Source: Pseudomonadota bacterium (lineage in GTDB: Bacteria > Pseudomonadota > Gammaproteobacteria > Burkholderiales > Rhodocyclaceae). From it: a stretch of 64,000 bases of DNA. The stretch spans positions 1 through 64,000 of the forward strand of contig JAPLQT010000039.1 in the NCBI GenBank assembly GCA_026399515.1. Reading direction: 5' to 3'. Position 1 is the stretch's first letter. Every line of letters starts with the position of its first letter. The position numbers and the translations under genes are program-made. The notes beneath the pieces are model-generated. The model was not told where the DNA came from, did not search any database, and saw only the letters and a program-made list of their open reading frames with translations. Positions 8,301 to 16,774 of the stretch are shown here, one piece after another.

Positions 8301-8327
8301 CCTGCCAGCCGATGATCGGCTGGCAGG
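8301..8327 (-). terminator. Hairpin terminator downstream of the TonB receptor
   Basis: A perfect 12-bp stem, CCTGCCAGCCGA (8301-8312) with TCGGCTGGCAGG (8316-8327) and a 3-nt loop, starts 10 nt past the receptor stop on the minus strand. It is followed in that direction by CTTTCTC, so it probably ends receptor transcription before the LD-carboxypeptidase gene. Confidence 0.7.
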
Positions 8328-8337
8328 AGGGACGGAT

Positions 8338-11082
8338 TTACTTGAAGACGTATTTCGCCATGACGGTGAAGGCACGACCGCGCGGATCGGCAACCCGTGG
8401 ATCCCAGCCGGCGCCCGCCGCGAAGTCCACATCGTGGGCGGTGAAGGGCGGATCGGTATTGAACAGGTTCTTGATGCCGGCCGTGATGGTCGTGTTCTTG
8501 TATCCGGTGTAGGTCGCCGAAACGTTATACACGATGTAGCTCTTCACATCCGGATTGAATCCGGCAGGCACCGCGGCGGTCGGAACCTGATCCTTGTAGC
8601 CGGCCGTGTAGCTTTGCGACACAGTGCCACCCCAGACGCCCTCGGTATACGTGAAGCTGGCCGTATGCTTCCAGCGGACGAAAAGATCGCGGGAATTCCA
8701 TAGTCCGACTGTTTCCGTATATGGGTCAGTCGTGAACACCCTGGAGCGGAAGCTGTTCATGTAAGTGCCATCCAATCCGGCCAGCCACTTGCCGGCCCCA
8801 AGACGGCCATTCAGATTCAAACTGACGTCGACGCCACGAGCGATGTCGCCAGCGGCATTCACGAAGCCTGCACGGATGTATCCGCCGGGACCATCCAGCC
8901 GGCCGTCGGTGCCGCGCACCAGGTAGCCGGGGAAGGATTGGTAGTTGGCGATGACCTGTTGCGGCGTCAACTCGTAGATGCGATCGGTGCGCTCGATTTG
9001 CCAGAGATCGATGGTACCGGTGATCCAGTCCGCGGGCGCCAGCGCCGTGCCGATGCTCCATTGCTTGGACTTCTCGGGCGTCAGGGTGGAGTTGCCGCCC
9101 TGCCTGGCGTTCGGCCGTATCGAGCAAACCGAGAGGTCGCCCGGTTTTTGCGGGCACAGGATCGGGTCGGCGATATTGCCGGGGACCGGCGCGTCGCCCT
9201 GTGCGCCGTACAATTGGAAGAAGCTTGGGGCGCGGAATCCGGTGTTGTAGGAACCGCGGAAAACCGCCTGCTTGATCGGGTTCCAGCGCAACGCCACCTT
9301 CGGATTAGTGGTGCCGCCGAAAAGGCTGTAATCGTCATGGCGCACTGCGATTTGAGCTTCCAGCGTCTTGACGATAGGCACCGCCAGTTCCGCGTATACC
9401 GCCTTGATATCGCGGCTCACCTTCTTGAATTCCGCATCGAAAGGCGCCTGGTAGATCGCCGGTCCGGAGAGGGATCCGTCGCTGAACTGGTAGGTTTCCT
9501 TGCGTATGTCAAAACCCACGGCGGCGCCCAGCGGGCCGGCCGGAAGTTGTGCCAGTTCTCCGGAAATCGAGCCATCCAGTTGCGTCAATCCAGCCTTGCC
9601 ACCGAAGAGTTTCGCGCCCGTGGCGCTGGCAGCCTGGAGCAGAGCCATCCCGGCACTGGTTTGCGACTGGCCGGGCAGCAGCCAGGGATTGATCTGTCCG
9701 GAGCCCAGCGCGCTGATCAAACCAGCCTGGTAATAATAGCCGCCGTTCAGGTTCGAATTGGCGCTGCTACCCGCTGAGGAAAGGCCGAGTTTGTAGTCCC
9801 ATTTGCCTATCACCCCTTCCAGGCCGGCGAGCACCCGATACGCATCGGTGGTGGTCTCGATCTGACGGTTTCCGCAATCGGTGCAACGCCAGCGGTAAGC
9901 GATGGGCTTGGTCGGATCGAAAGTCGGAATATAGGCCGACAGGTTCTGGTAATAGGGTCCGCCAACAGGGTAGGCCGCACCCAGTATGGAGCCGGTGGTG
10001 GTGATCTGGAGCTGCTCGAACTCCTTGTCTGCCTTGTTTCGCGACCCCACGATTTCAAGGAAGGCTGAATGGCTGGGATTCAATTGCATTGTTCCGCGCG
10101 TCACGAAGGTCGTACGTTCCACGGGCTGGATCAGCATTTCCCTGCCGCCGTAATCGTAAGCACAGGCATAAGCCGCCCCCGGGCTGGCCCACAAGGCCGC
10201 CGCGAACTGCGACATGCCGGGAACCGTATCGCACTTGCCCTGGAAGCTCAGGAGGTTGGCGCGATTATAGGTTTGCGCTCCGCCGGCGGGCGTCTTGAAT
10301 GTCGCGCCTATGGCGGTTCCTGCAAGTCCGGTTTGCGATGCAAAGGGTGTACCCGCGGTATTTGGCGCCAATCCCCGGTCAGGCTGGTAGCCATTGGCGA
10401 ATGAGCGGTCGGAACCGGCAAGCCTGTCCTGTTTGTCGAAGGTCAGGGTGGCCATGACGTTGAATCCGTCCTTTGCTAGGTCGCCTTTGCCGACGACGAT
10501 GGAGCCGCGCTTGATGTCGCCGCCGCCTTGCTGAGTCGTGTCAACAAAGCCGGTAAGCTCGGCGCCGGTGAAATCCTTGCGCAGGATGAAGTTGATGACC
10601 CCGCCGATGGCGTCGGTACCGTAGATCGCTGATGCGCCATCCTTCAGTATTTCCACACTCTGCACTGCGGCTAGCGGAATGGAATTCAGGTCGACGGCAT
10701 TGCCTTTGGCGCCATGCAGGGAAATGCGCCGGCCGTTCAACAATACGAGGGTGCTCGAAGCGCCGAGGCCGCGCAGGTTGGCGCTGGCATTGCCATTATT
10801 GTTGCGGTCGGTGGTACCCAACTGGATGCCAACGTTTGAAGAAAGGTTGTCGGCGCCGGTGCCATTGGCGGAAATCCTCGCCACCAACTGTTCGGCGCTG
10901 ACGATGCCGGCCCGGTCGATGTCGTCCTTGCTGATCACCTGAATCGGCAACGCGCCTTCCAACTGGATGCGCTTGATGCTGCTGCCGGTGATGGTGACCC
11001 GCTCGGCATTGGCGTCCTGGGCAATCGCCGGGCTGGCAATACCAATCAATGCGACCAACTGCGCAATCTTTTTCAACTTCAT
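8338..11082 (-). CDS. TonB-dependent outer-membrane receptor
   Basis: 914 residues: signal peptide 1-21 (cut after SPAIA), plug domain about 25-160 and a beta-barrel to the C-terminus (AFTVMAKYVFK). The plug shows RVTITGSSIKR, LRGLGASSTLVLLNGRR, LNSIPLAAVQSVEILKDGASAIYG and AIGGVINFILR, all typical. Such receptors take up ligands too large for porins using TonB energy. There is no SusD partner nearby. It follows an orphan peptide-binding protein gene on the same strand and precedes an exported LD-carboxypeptidase, so a muropeptide or peptide ligand is plausible but unproven. GGAG lies just ahead of the start. The long leader contains a G10 tract. Confidence 0.95.
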   Translation of the reverse strand: MKLKKIAQLVALIGIASPAIAQDANAERVTITGSSIKRIQLEGALPIQVISKDDIDRAGIVSAEQLVARISANGTGADNLSSNVGIQLGTTDRNNNGNASANLRGLGASSTLVLLNGRRISLHGAKGNAVDLNSIPLAAVQSVEILKDGASAIYGTDAIGGVINFILRKDFTGAELTGFVDTTQQGGGDIKRGSIVVGKGDLAKDGFNVMATLTFDKQDRLAGSDRSFANGYQPDRGLAPNTAGTPFASQTGLAGTAIGATFKTPAGGAQTYNRANLLSFQGKCDTVPGMSQFAAALWASPGAAYACAYDYGGREMLIQPVERTTFVTRGTMQLNPSHSAFLEIVGSRNKADKEFEQLQITTTGSILGAAYPVGGPYYQNLSAYIPTFDPTKPIAYRWRCTDCGNRQIETTTDAYRVLAGLEGVIGKWDYKLGLSSAGSSANSNLNGGYYYQAGLISALGSGQINPWLLPGQSQTSAGMALLQAASATGAKLFGGKAGLTQLDGSISGELAQLPAGPLGAAVGFDIRKETYQFSDGSLSGPAIYQAPFDAEFKKVSRDIKAVYAELAVPIVKTLEAQIAVRHDDYSLFGGTTNPKVALRWNPIKQAVFRGSYNTGFRAPSFFQLYGAQGDAPVPGNIADPILCPQKPGDLSVCSIRPNARQGGNSTLTPEKSKQWSIGTALAPADWITGTIDLWQIERTDRIYELTPQQVIANYQSFPGYLVRGTDGRLDGPGGYIRAGFVNAAGDIARGVDVSLNLNGRLGAGKWLAGLDGTYMNSFRSRVFTTDPYTETVGLWNSRDLFVRWKHTASFTYTEGVWGGTVSQSYTAGYKDQVPTAAVPAGFNPDVKSYIVYNVSATYTGYKNTTITAGIKNLFNTDPPFTAHDVDFAAGAGWDPRVADPRGRAFTVMAKYVFK

Positions 11083-11211
11083 GGTGACTTCTCCCTTTAT
11101 CGTTTTTTACGGCGCATGACAGGCAAGGTTCAATGCATCACCCCACCATGGCAGCATGTCATTCAGCCATCAGCGTACGGCTGGCGGAAGTTTGCAGACA
11201 GGCTTGGAACC

Positions 11212-11221
11212 GGGGGGGGGG
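11212..11221. repeat. Homopolymeric G10 tract upstream of the TonB receptor
   Basis: Ten consecutive G residues on the plus strand (C10 on the coding strand) lie 130 bp upstream of the receptor start, in the 224-bp gap after the peptide-binding protein gene. Tracts of this length slip during replication and are known switches when placed in promoters. No promoter box on either side is clear enough to prove an effect. Confidence 0.8.
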
Positions 11222-11263
11222 TTGTTGACTACGCCAACACCATAACCTTGCTCCTTGCCTCAA

Positions 11264-11275
11264 GTCAAGCTTGAC
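11264..11275. promoter_or_regulatory. 12-bp palindrome, candidate operator for the TonB receptor
   Basis: GTCAAGCTTGAC is a perfect palindrome in the gap between the peptide-binding protein and the receptor. On the minus strand it overlaps a TTGACT that could serve as a -35 box, with a weak TATGGT 18 nt downstream. A repressor site is plausible. The regulator is unknown. Confidence 0.35.
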
Positions 11276-11306
11276 ATGACAAGAGTGTTGCAGGAAGGAT
11301 ACGGAC

Positions 11307-13118
11307 TCAGTTCGACAGCGCCCGCTTCCCGTCCCGCTCTCCCAAATCCAGATCCAGATAACGCCAGTTGGTGAATTCCACGGGATGGCGTTTGTAGTTT
11401 TTCAACCAGGCGTGCCAGATGTCGGCGGACAGCGGGTGGATGCGCACCACCCAAGGGTTGTAGGCTTCCATCAAGCGCTGCAGGTCGCGATAGAGGCGCT
11501 GCCTCTCTGGAGAAACGGGCATCTGGCGGGCCGCTTCGTAGAGCTTGTTGTAGTCGGGCAAGTTGAAGCGGGCGTAGTTGGCGCGGCCGCTGTTCGGACC
11601 GTAGAGAAGCTGGAAGAAGTTGTCGCCGTCGGGGAAGTCGGCGATCCAGTTGGTCTCGAACATCTGCACCTTGCCGAGGCGCGACGCCTTGATGATCTCG
11701 GTCTTCTTGTCACCCTTGAATGCCACGCGGATGCCGATGGCATCGAGGCTCCTGCGCCAGACCTCGTCGCGCTGCCGGCCGGCGGTCGAGGTTAATGTGT
11801 GCATCGTCAGCGTCAGGGCCTGGCCGTCCGGCGTTCTCCGGTAACCATCCGGATCGCGCTGGCGGTAGCCGAAGTGATCCAGCAATGCGTTGGCCAGCGC
11901 CGGATCGTAGGATATCGAACTGCGGTAGGCCGCGTCGTAACCCAGGACATTCGGGGGCAGCGGCGATTGCGCCGCCAGGGCCAGCCCTTTCTCCAGCACG
12001 CGGATATCCTCGGCCTGGTTATAGCCGAGCGCAATCGCGCGGCGCAAGGCGATCCGGTCGAGGGTGTAGCCGCCCAGGACCGGGTCATCCATGTTCATCC
12101 ACATGTAATAGGTTTGCAGCGGCGCGAACAACGACAAGCGGATGCCTTGCGCGGCAAGCTCCGGTTTGAGTTTGCCGTCGCTCAACACCATTCCCGAAAG
12201 CTGCGGCGGAACCTGCTCCAGGCAGTCGAACTCACGCTTGAGGAAACCCAGCACGCGCGCCTGGTCTTCTTCCATCACCTTGATTTCGATGCGCCCGACC
12301 AGGGGCAGCTTCTTGCCATTCAATTCCGCGGCGACGGCACTATCGGCAGGGTCAATGCCGGGCGTGGCTTGAAAAATCGTCTCGCGAAAATCCGGGTTGG
12401 CCAGCAGCACGATCTTGTTGCTGCGTTGCCACTCACCCAGCAGGAACGGGCCGGTGCCGACCGGATGGTTGCCCGCCTGTCCGGGATAGGCTTCGATGAC
12501 TTCACGCGCCACGGCGGCCGTGGCCGGCATCGCCAGCTTGAACAGAAAATTGTTGTCGGGTTCGGTCAGTCGTATGCGCAGCGTGTAGCGGTCCAGCGCC
12601 TGCAAGCCATCCAGCGCAGCGTCGTAATCGAACTTGCCTTTCCGACCGCTCTGCACGAGTTTTTCGTCGCCTGCTAGATGGCCTTCGAACAGGAACAGCC
12701 AGGGCGACTTCAATGCCGGATCGTAGACGCGCTTGAAGCTGTACACATAATCCTGGGCGGTCAACTCGCGACGTTTGCCTTGGAATGCGGGATCCGGCGT
12801 GAAATAAATGCCGGGCCGAATCCTGAACAGATAGGTGGTACCTTTGTCACGCGCCTCCGGCATGGCAGCCAGGGTATTGACCTGGAGTTTCACCGGACGT
12901 GCGAGATAGTCGTAACGCAACAGCGGGTCGAAAATGTTTTCGTCGATGCTCAAGGTACTGAGATCGGACGCGGTGGCCGGGTCGAGGCCGGTTTCGCCGT
13001 TGGCGATCATCACCTTCAGGGTCTTGACGGGATCGGCGGCCTGAACGGGCATGGGCTGCAATGCGAGCGCCAGAAACACGGCAGCCAGGCGGGTAATCCA
13101 AAGATAGCGTATGACCAT
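11307..13118 (-). CDS. ABC transporter substrate-binding protein, family 5 (OppA/DppA/MppA-like)
   Basis: 603 residues with a cleavable signal (1-27, ending PMPVQA) and the SBP family-5 fold, including LTAQDYVYSFKRVYDPA, GTGPFLLGEWQRSNKIVLL and LYGPNSGRANYARFNLPDYN. Family members bind oligopeptides, murein tripeptide (MppA), nickel or haem in the periplasm. No ABC permease or ATPase genes are near, so it would need a permease encoded elsewhere, as MppA borrows Opp. The neighbours are a TonB receptor and cell-wall hydrolases, which favours a muropeptide or peptide ligand. That is inference. Confidence 0.9.
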   Translation of the reverse strand: MVIRYLWITRLAAVFLALALQPMPVQAADPVKTLKVMIANGETGLDPATASDLSTLSIDENIFDPLLRYDYLARPVKLQVNTLAAMPEARDKGTTYLFRIRPGIYFTPDPAFQGKRRELTAQDYVYSFKRVYDPALKSPWLFLFEGHLAGDEKLVQSGRKGKFDYDAALDGLQALDRYTLRIRLTEPDNNFLFKLAMPATAAVAREVIEAYPGQAGNHPVGTGPFLLGEWQRSNKIVLLANPDFRETIFQATPGIDPADSAVAAELNGKKLPLVGRIEIKVMEEDQARVLGFLKREFDCLEQVPPQLSGMVLSDGKLKPELAAQGIRLSLFAPLQTYYMWMNMDDPVLGGYTLDRIALRRAIALGYNQAEDIRVLEKGLALAAQSPLPPNVLGYDAAYRSSISYDPALANALLDHFGYRQRDPDGYRRTPDGQALTLTMHTLTSTAGRQRDEVWRRSLDAIGIRVAFKGDKKTEIIKASRLGKVQMFETNWIADFPDGDNFFQLLYGPNSGRANYARFNLPDYNKLYEAARQMPVSPERQRLYRDLQRLMEAYNPWVVRIHPLSADIWHAWLKNYKRHPVEFTNWRYLDLDLGERDGKRALSN

Positions 13119-13143
13119 GGCAATTCAGGAAAATGCTTGGGCT

Positions 13144-13162
13144 TACAATAGAAAAGATTGTA
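13144..13162. promoter_or_regulatory. Inverted repeat between divergent SBP and SpmAB genes
   Basis: TACAATAGAAAAGATTGTA has perfect 6-bp arms around a 7-nt spacer, in the 125-bp gap between divergently transcribed genes. Each arm resembles a -10 box (TACAAT), so it could be back-to-back promoters or an operator. No matching -35 boxes are convincing. Confidence 0.35.
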
Positions 13163-13243
13163 TTCGGAATATCATGCGGTGTTTCGACGGACGACCTCCG
13201 CCAAAATCGCCGCCCTACCCGTTCAAAAACTACGTCTACCGAC

Positions 13244-14482
13244 ATGACACTCACTTTTATCTGGAGCGGATTCTTCCTGATCGGCTTCCTGGCCGCGCTG
13301 GCGCAATGGCTGTTCCTCGGCGACGTGGAAGTGTTCAAGCGCATCGTCGACGGCACCTTTGAAGCCGCGAGAGTGGCGGTGATGGAGATCGCCCTGCCGC
13401 TGGCGGGCGTGATGACTCTGTGGCTGGGGATCATGAATATCGGCGAAAAAGCCGGGGCGGTGACCTGGCTGGCAAGAGTCATCTCGCCTTTCTTCTCGCG
13501 CATTTTCCCGGAAGTGCCCAAGGACCATCCGGCCACCGGCCACATGGTGATGAATTTCTCCGCCAACCTGCTGGGCCTGGACAACGCCGCGACCCCGTTC
13601 GGCCTGAAGGCCATGGAAAGCCTGCAAACGCTCAATCCCAGCCAGGACGAGGCGAGCAATGCCCAGATCATGTTTCTGGTTCTGCACACTTCCGGCCTGA
13701 CCCTGATCCCGCTGTCCATCATGGCGCAGCGCGCGGTACTGGGCGCCGCCGACCCCTCGGACATTTTCATTCCCTGCCTGATTGCGACCTATGTGGCGAC
13801 CGTCGTCGGCATGGTGGCGGTCGCCATCAAGCAGCGCATCGATCTGTTCGATGGCGTGGTGCTGAGCTGGCTGGGCGGCATCACCGCCGCTATCGCCGGC
13901 ATGGTCTGGTATTTCAGCCAGTATCTGACGCGGCCGGAAATCGAGCTGGTTTCCAAGGTCGCCAGCAATCTCATCCTGTTTTCCATCATCATCGTCTTCA
14001 TTCTGGGGGGCTTGCGCAAACGCATCGACGTGTATGAAGCATTCATCGAGGGGGCGAAAGGCGGCATCCAGACTTCGCTGAAGATCATTCCCTATATCGT
14101 CGGCATGCTGGTGGCGATCAGCGTATTGCGCAATTCGGGTATCCTGGGTTTCGTGGTCAATGGTTTCACCTGGCTGTTTACCCAGTTCGGCTTCAATACC
14201 GACTTCACCCCGGCCCTTCCGACCGCGCTGATGAAGCCGATCAGCGGCAGCGGCTCCAGGGCGATGATGATCGATGCCATGAAAACCTATGGCGTCGATT
14301 CGTTCGTCGGCCGGCTGGCCTGCATCTTCCAGGGATCGGCGGACACCACCTTCTATATCGTGGCGCTCTATTTCGGCTCGGTCGGCATCAAGAGAACGCG
14401 CTATGCCATCCCCTACGGATTGCTCGCGGACCTCGCCGGGATCGTCGCCGCGATCCTGGTCGCCTATCTGTTCTTTCACTGA
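13244..14482 (+). CDS. SpmA-SpmB fusion, nucleoside-recognition (Gate) membrane protein
   Basis: 412-residue multi-pass inner-membrane protein with two Gate domains in tandem. The N-terminal half (about 45-150, MEIALPLAGVMTLWLGIMNIGEKAG) is SpmA-like. The C-terminal half (about 270-380, PYIVGMLVAISVLRNSG and ALPTALMKPISGSGSRAM) is SpmB-like. The start MTLTFIWSG at 13244 is chosen because the longer frame adds a non-family 37-residue tail. In Bacillus, spmA and spmB are separate genes in an operon with the DD-carboxypeptidase gene dacB. Here the fusion also lies directly before a DacB gene, suggesting a function tied to peptidoglycan that is not limited to spores. The molecular role of the family is unknown. 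Confidence 0.88.
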   Translation: MTLTFIWSGFFLIGFLAALAQWLFLGDVEVFKRIVDGTFEAARVAVMEIALPLAGVMTLWLGIMNIGEKAGAVTWLARVISPFFSRIFPEVPKDHPATGHMVMNFSANLLGLDNAATPFGLKAMESLQTLNPSQDEASNAQIMFLVLHTSGLTLIPLSIMAQRAVLGAADPSDIFIPCLIATYVATVVGMVAVAIKQRIDLFDGVVLSWLGGITAAIAGMVWYFSQYLTRPEIELVSKVASNLILFSIIIVFILGGLRKRIDVYEAFIEGAKGGIQTSLKIIPYIVGMLVAISVLRNSGILGFVVNGFTWLFTQFGFNTDFTPALPTALMKPISGSGSRAMMIDAMKTYGVDSFVGRLACIFQGSADTTFYIVALYFGSVGIKRTRYAIPYGLLADLAGIVAAILVAYLFFH

Positions 14483-14509
14483 CTCACATGTTCGCCAGAC
14501 ACCCCCCGT

Positions 14510-14655
14510 GCCATGAAATCGTTCAAAACCCCAATTAACGCCCCGAAGGAAGTGGCCTTGGGCCATGCCCCCACCCCCCACCCCCGCCCGGGCGGGGGCG
14601 GCAAATTGCTCGCTGCGCTCGTGGGTTGCGGGGCGCTGCGAAACTGTATTTCACG
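14510..14655 (+). repeat. Dispersed GC-rich repeat, type A, copy 1
   Basis: About 145 bp between the SpmAB fusion and dacB. It contains CGCCCCGAAGGAAGTGG, a C-rich run, the palindrome CCCCCGCCCGGGCGGGGG (14581-14598) and AATTGCTCGCTGCGCTCGTG. The same unit occurs in opposite orientation at 52766-52910 with only scattered differences. It shares its design with the type B repeats at 22.4 and 48.3 kb. The hairpins could also end or stabilise transcripts. No protein is encoded. Confidence 0.8.
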
Positions 14656-14673
14656 CTAAACGGAGGCCATGCC

Positions 14674-16137
14674 GTGATCTCACGTTTCCTGCGACCATCG
14701 ATCGCCGCCCTGTTCCTGATCGCCTGGCTGCCGGCGACGCAAGCCCAGTTGCCGGAACCCGTCACCGGCATGCTGCGTGCCGCCAATATTCCCGAGGATG
14801 CGATGGGCGTTGTGGTATTGCGTCTGCCCGATGGCGTCCCGCTGCTGACCCACGGCGCTGAACGCAGCATGCAGCCGGGTTCCACCATGAAGCTGCTGAC
14901 CACCTTGGTCGCCCTGGATAGACTCGGGCCGACGTATCGCGGCCGTGCCGAACTGCGAACCAACGGCAAGGTCGAGAACAATGTCCTGGAAGGCGACCTG
15001 GTCCTGCGCGGCGGCGGCGATACAGACCTGGGCTGGGAGGCATTTCAGGGGATGCTGCAAAGCCTGCGCAATCAAGGCATCGAGACCATCCGCGGAAACT
15101 TGCTGCTGGACCGGCGGCTATTCAATCCGCCGCGCCCGGATCTCGGCGCTGCACCTTTCGACGAGGCACCCGAGTTCGATTACAACCTGATCCCGGACGC
15201 CTTGCTGCTCAACGGCAACCTGCTCCGCTTCGAACTGGCGTCGGACGAGCACCGGCTCACGGTAAACATGACGCCGACGCTGGACCGGGTGACCGTCGGG
15301 ACCGACATGACCCTGGTCGAACTGGACTGCAAGGATTGGGACAAGGATTGGCTGCCGCCCGAATATATCAAGGCTGACGACGGCGCGATACGCGTCCTGC
15401 TGCATGGCAAATATCCGAAGAACTGCACCAAGTCGCCCTCGATCAATGTCCTCGATCGGGTGGATTTCGCCGATAGGTTGTTCAGAATGCTGTGGACCAG
15501 GCTGGGTGGGAAGTTTCTGGGGAACACCCGCGATGCCGCCATGCCGGCCGATACCCGTCTGCTGGCGGAGCATCAATCGCGACCATTACCCGTCGTGGTG
15601 CGCGACATCAACAAGCAGTCCGACAATGCGCTGGCACGCATGATTTACCTGACCTTGGGTACGGCGAGCGGCGGCGCTTCCGATAGCAGTGTCGCCACTA
15701 CCCAGCTCTCGGAACAAGTCGTTCGCGCCTGGCTGAAGGAACACGGAATCGACGATCAGGGGCTGGTACTGGAGAACGGCTCAGGACTTTCCCGCCTCGA
15801 ACGGATCCGCCCGGCGCAGCTTGCGGCGGTTCTGCTGAACGCCAGCCGCAACACCCTGGCACCGGAGTATCTCTCCAGCCTGCCCATCGCGGGAGTCGAC
15901 GGGACTATGCGCTTGAGGCTCCTGGACAGCCCGGCTGCGGGTCGCGCCCGCATCAAGACCGGTACCCTGAAAGGCGTCTTCGGGGTCGCAGGCTATGTCC
16001 CCGACGCCTCCAACCGACCATGTATCGTGGTGGCCCTACTCAACCACGAGCCTACCGGCAACGCGGTAGGCCGCGCTATCCTGGATACGCTGATCGATAG
16101 TGTTGCGCGTTCGGGGGCTGAACCTTCCGCGAAGTGA
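14674..16137 (+). CDS. dacB: D-alanyl-D-alanine carboxypeptidase/endopeptidase (PBP4 type)
   Basis: 487-residue periplasmic S13 peptidase that trims the terminal D-Ala and cuts DD-crosslinks in peptidoglycan. The three active-site motifs are intact: Ser70-Thr-Met-Lys73, SDN starting at Ser316, and KTG starting at Lys428. The signal peptide spans about 1-24 (ending ATQA). The GTG at 14674 is chosen because GGAGG (14662-14666) stands 7 nt before it, and the longer frame would bury the signal peptide. It follows the SpmAB fusion and converges with the VanX-like gene, only 9 bp away. Confidence 0.93.
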   Translation: MISRFLRPSIAALFLIAWLPATQAQLPEPVTGMLRAANIPEDAMGVVVLRLPDGVPLLTHGAERSMQPGSTMKLLTTLVALDRLGPTYRGRAELRTNGKVENNVLEGDLVLRGGGDTDLGWEAFQGMLQSLRNQGIETIRGNLLLDRRLFNPPRPDLGAAPFDEAPEFDYNLIPDALLLNGNLLRFELASDEHRLTVNMTPTLDRVTVGTDMTLVELDCKDWDKDWLPPEYIKADDGAIRVLLHGKYPKNCTKSPSINVLDRVDFADRLFRMLWTRLGGKFLGNTRDAAMPADTRLLAEHQSRPLPVVVRDINKQSDNALARMIYLTLGTASGGASDSSVATTQLSEQVVRAWLKEHGIDDQGLVLENGSGLSRLERIRPAQLAAVLLNASRNTLAPEYLSSLPIAGVDGTMRLRLLDSPAAGRARIKTGTLKGVFGVAGYVPDASNRPCIVVALLNHEPTGNAVGRAILDTLIDSVARSGAEPSAK

Positions 16138-16146
16138 CAGCGCTTT

Positions 16147-16758
16147 TCAGAGAATGCGGGTGTAGTGTTCCCTGACCCGATTGCGGTCGCCGCAATCGAA
16201 GTGCCACCATTCGCTGTTGATGCCTATCCAGCCGCCATGATGCATCGCTGCGCGCAGCAATTTCCGGTTGACAACCTGCAGTAACGACAGATCGCCGCGC
16301 GCCAGCATGGTGTCCTCCAGGGCCGGATGGGAGCACTCGCTGAGGTCGTCGAAGGGCGTGCCCATATCGAGTTCCTGCCCCAGGCCATCGATCAGGGTGA
16401 TGTCAACGGCCATGCCGAATGAATGTATCGAGCCGCGCTCGGGCGGGGCCAGATAGCCGAGCAGCTCGGTGCCCTGCAAGGCGGCCCAGAGCTGTTCCTG
16501 GACGCGTTGCGGGCGCATGGCGTCGAGCACCAGGAGAGACCAGCCGGGGCGTTCGGCGGCGAGCCAGGCGACGGATTTTTCCAGGGCTTGCGCGGCATGG
16601 CGATGCAACCAGGCGCAATCGAGCGGCGTATACAGGTCGCGGCCAACGAAATTGTCGCTGGTGGCATAACGCAAGTCGACGCGGATACCGTCAACGCTGG
16701 CGAGCGGTGTGAACTCGGAATGGTCCGGGACATCCTCGCACATCAAGGTGTTTTTCAT
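16147..16758 (-). CDS. D-Ala-D-Ala dipeptidase (VanX/DdpX, peptidase M15D)
   Basis: 203 residues without an obvious signal peptide. M15D enzymes hydrolyse D-Ala-D-Ala to free D-alanine. The zinc motif SIHSFGMAVD (Ser110, His112, Asp119) and the EWWHF block (Glu183, His186) are both present, as is the arginine in DAMRPQRV. The start MKNTLMCEDV is chosen because the 43 upstream codons read like antisense of the neighbouring gene. It is the last gene of a leftward amidase, M14 peptidase, dipeptidase run, so it probably finishes muropeptide breakdown rather than giving vancomycin resistance. Confidence 0.9.
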   Translation of the reverse strand: MKNTLMCEDVPDHSEFTPLASVDGIRVDLRYATSDNFVGRDLYTPLDCAWLHRHAAQALEKSVAWLAAERPGWSLLVLDAMRPQRVQEQLWAALQGTELLGYLAPPERGSIHSFGMAVDITLIDGLGQELDMGTPFDDLSECSHPALEDTMLARGDLSLLQVVNRKLLRAAMHHGGWIGINSEWWHFDCGDRNRVREHYTRIL

Positions 16759-16774
16759 TGCGGCCGGCAAGGTG

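Noticed and set aside
13223-14581. 452-codon open frame opposite SpmAB
   Set aside because: The plus-strand protein has clear membrane segments and family motifs. The opposite frame is an Asp/His/Arg-rich shadow.
16147-16758. VanX-like gene as vancomycin resistance
   Set aside because: No VanH, VanA-type ligase or VanRS pair is present. The operon is for murein breakdown, and Gram-negative DdpX enzymes recycle D-Ala.
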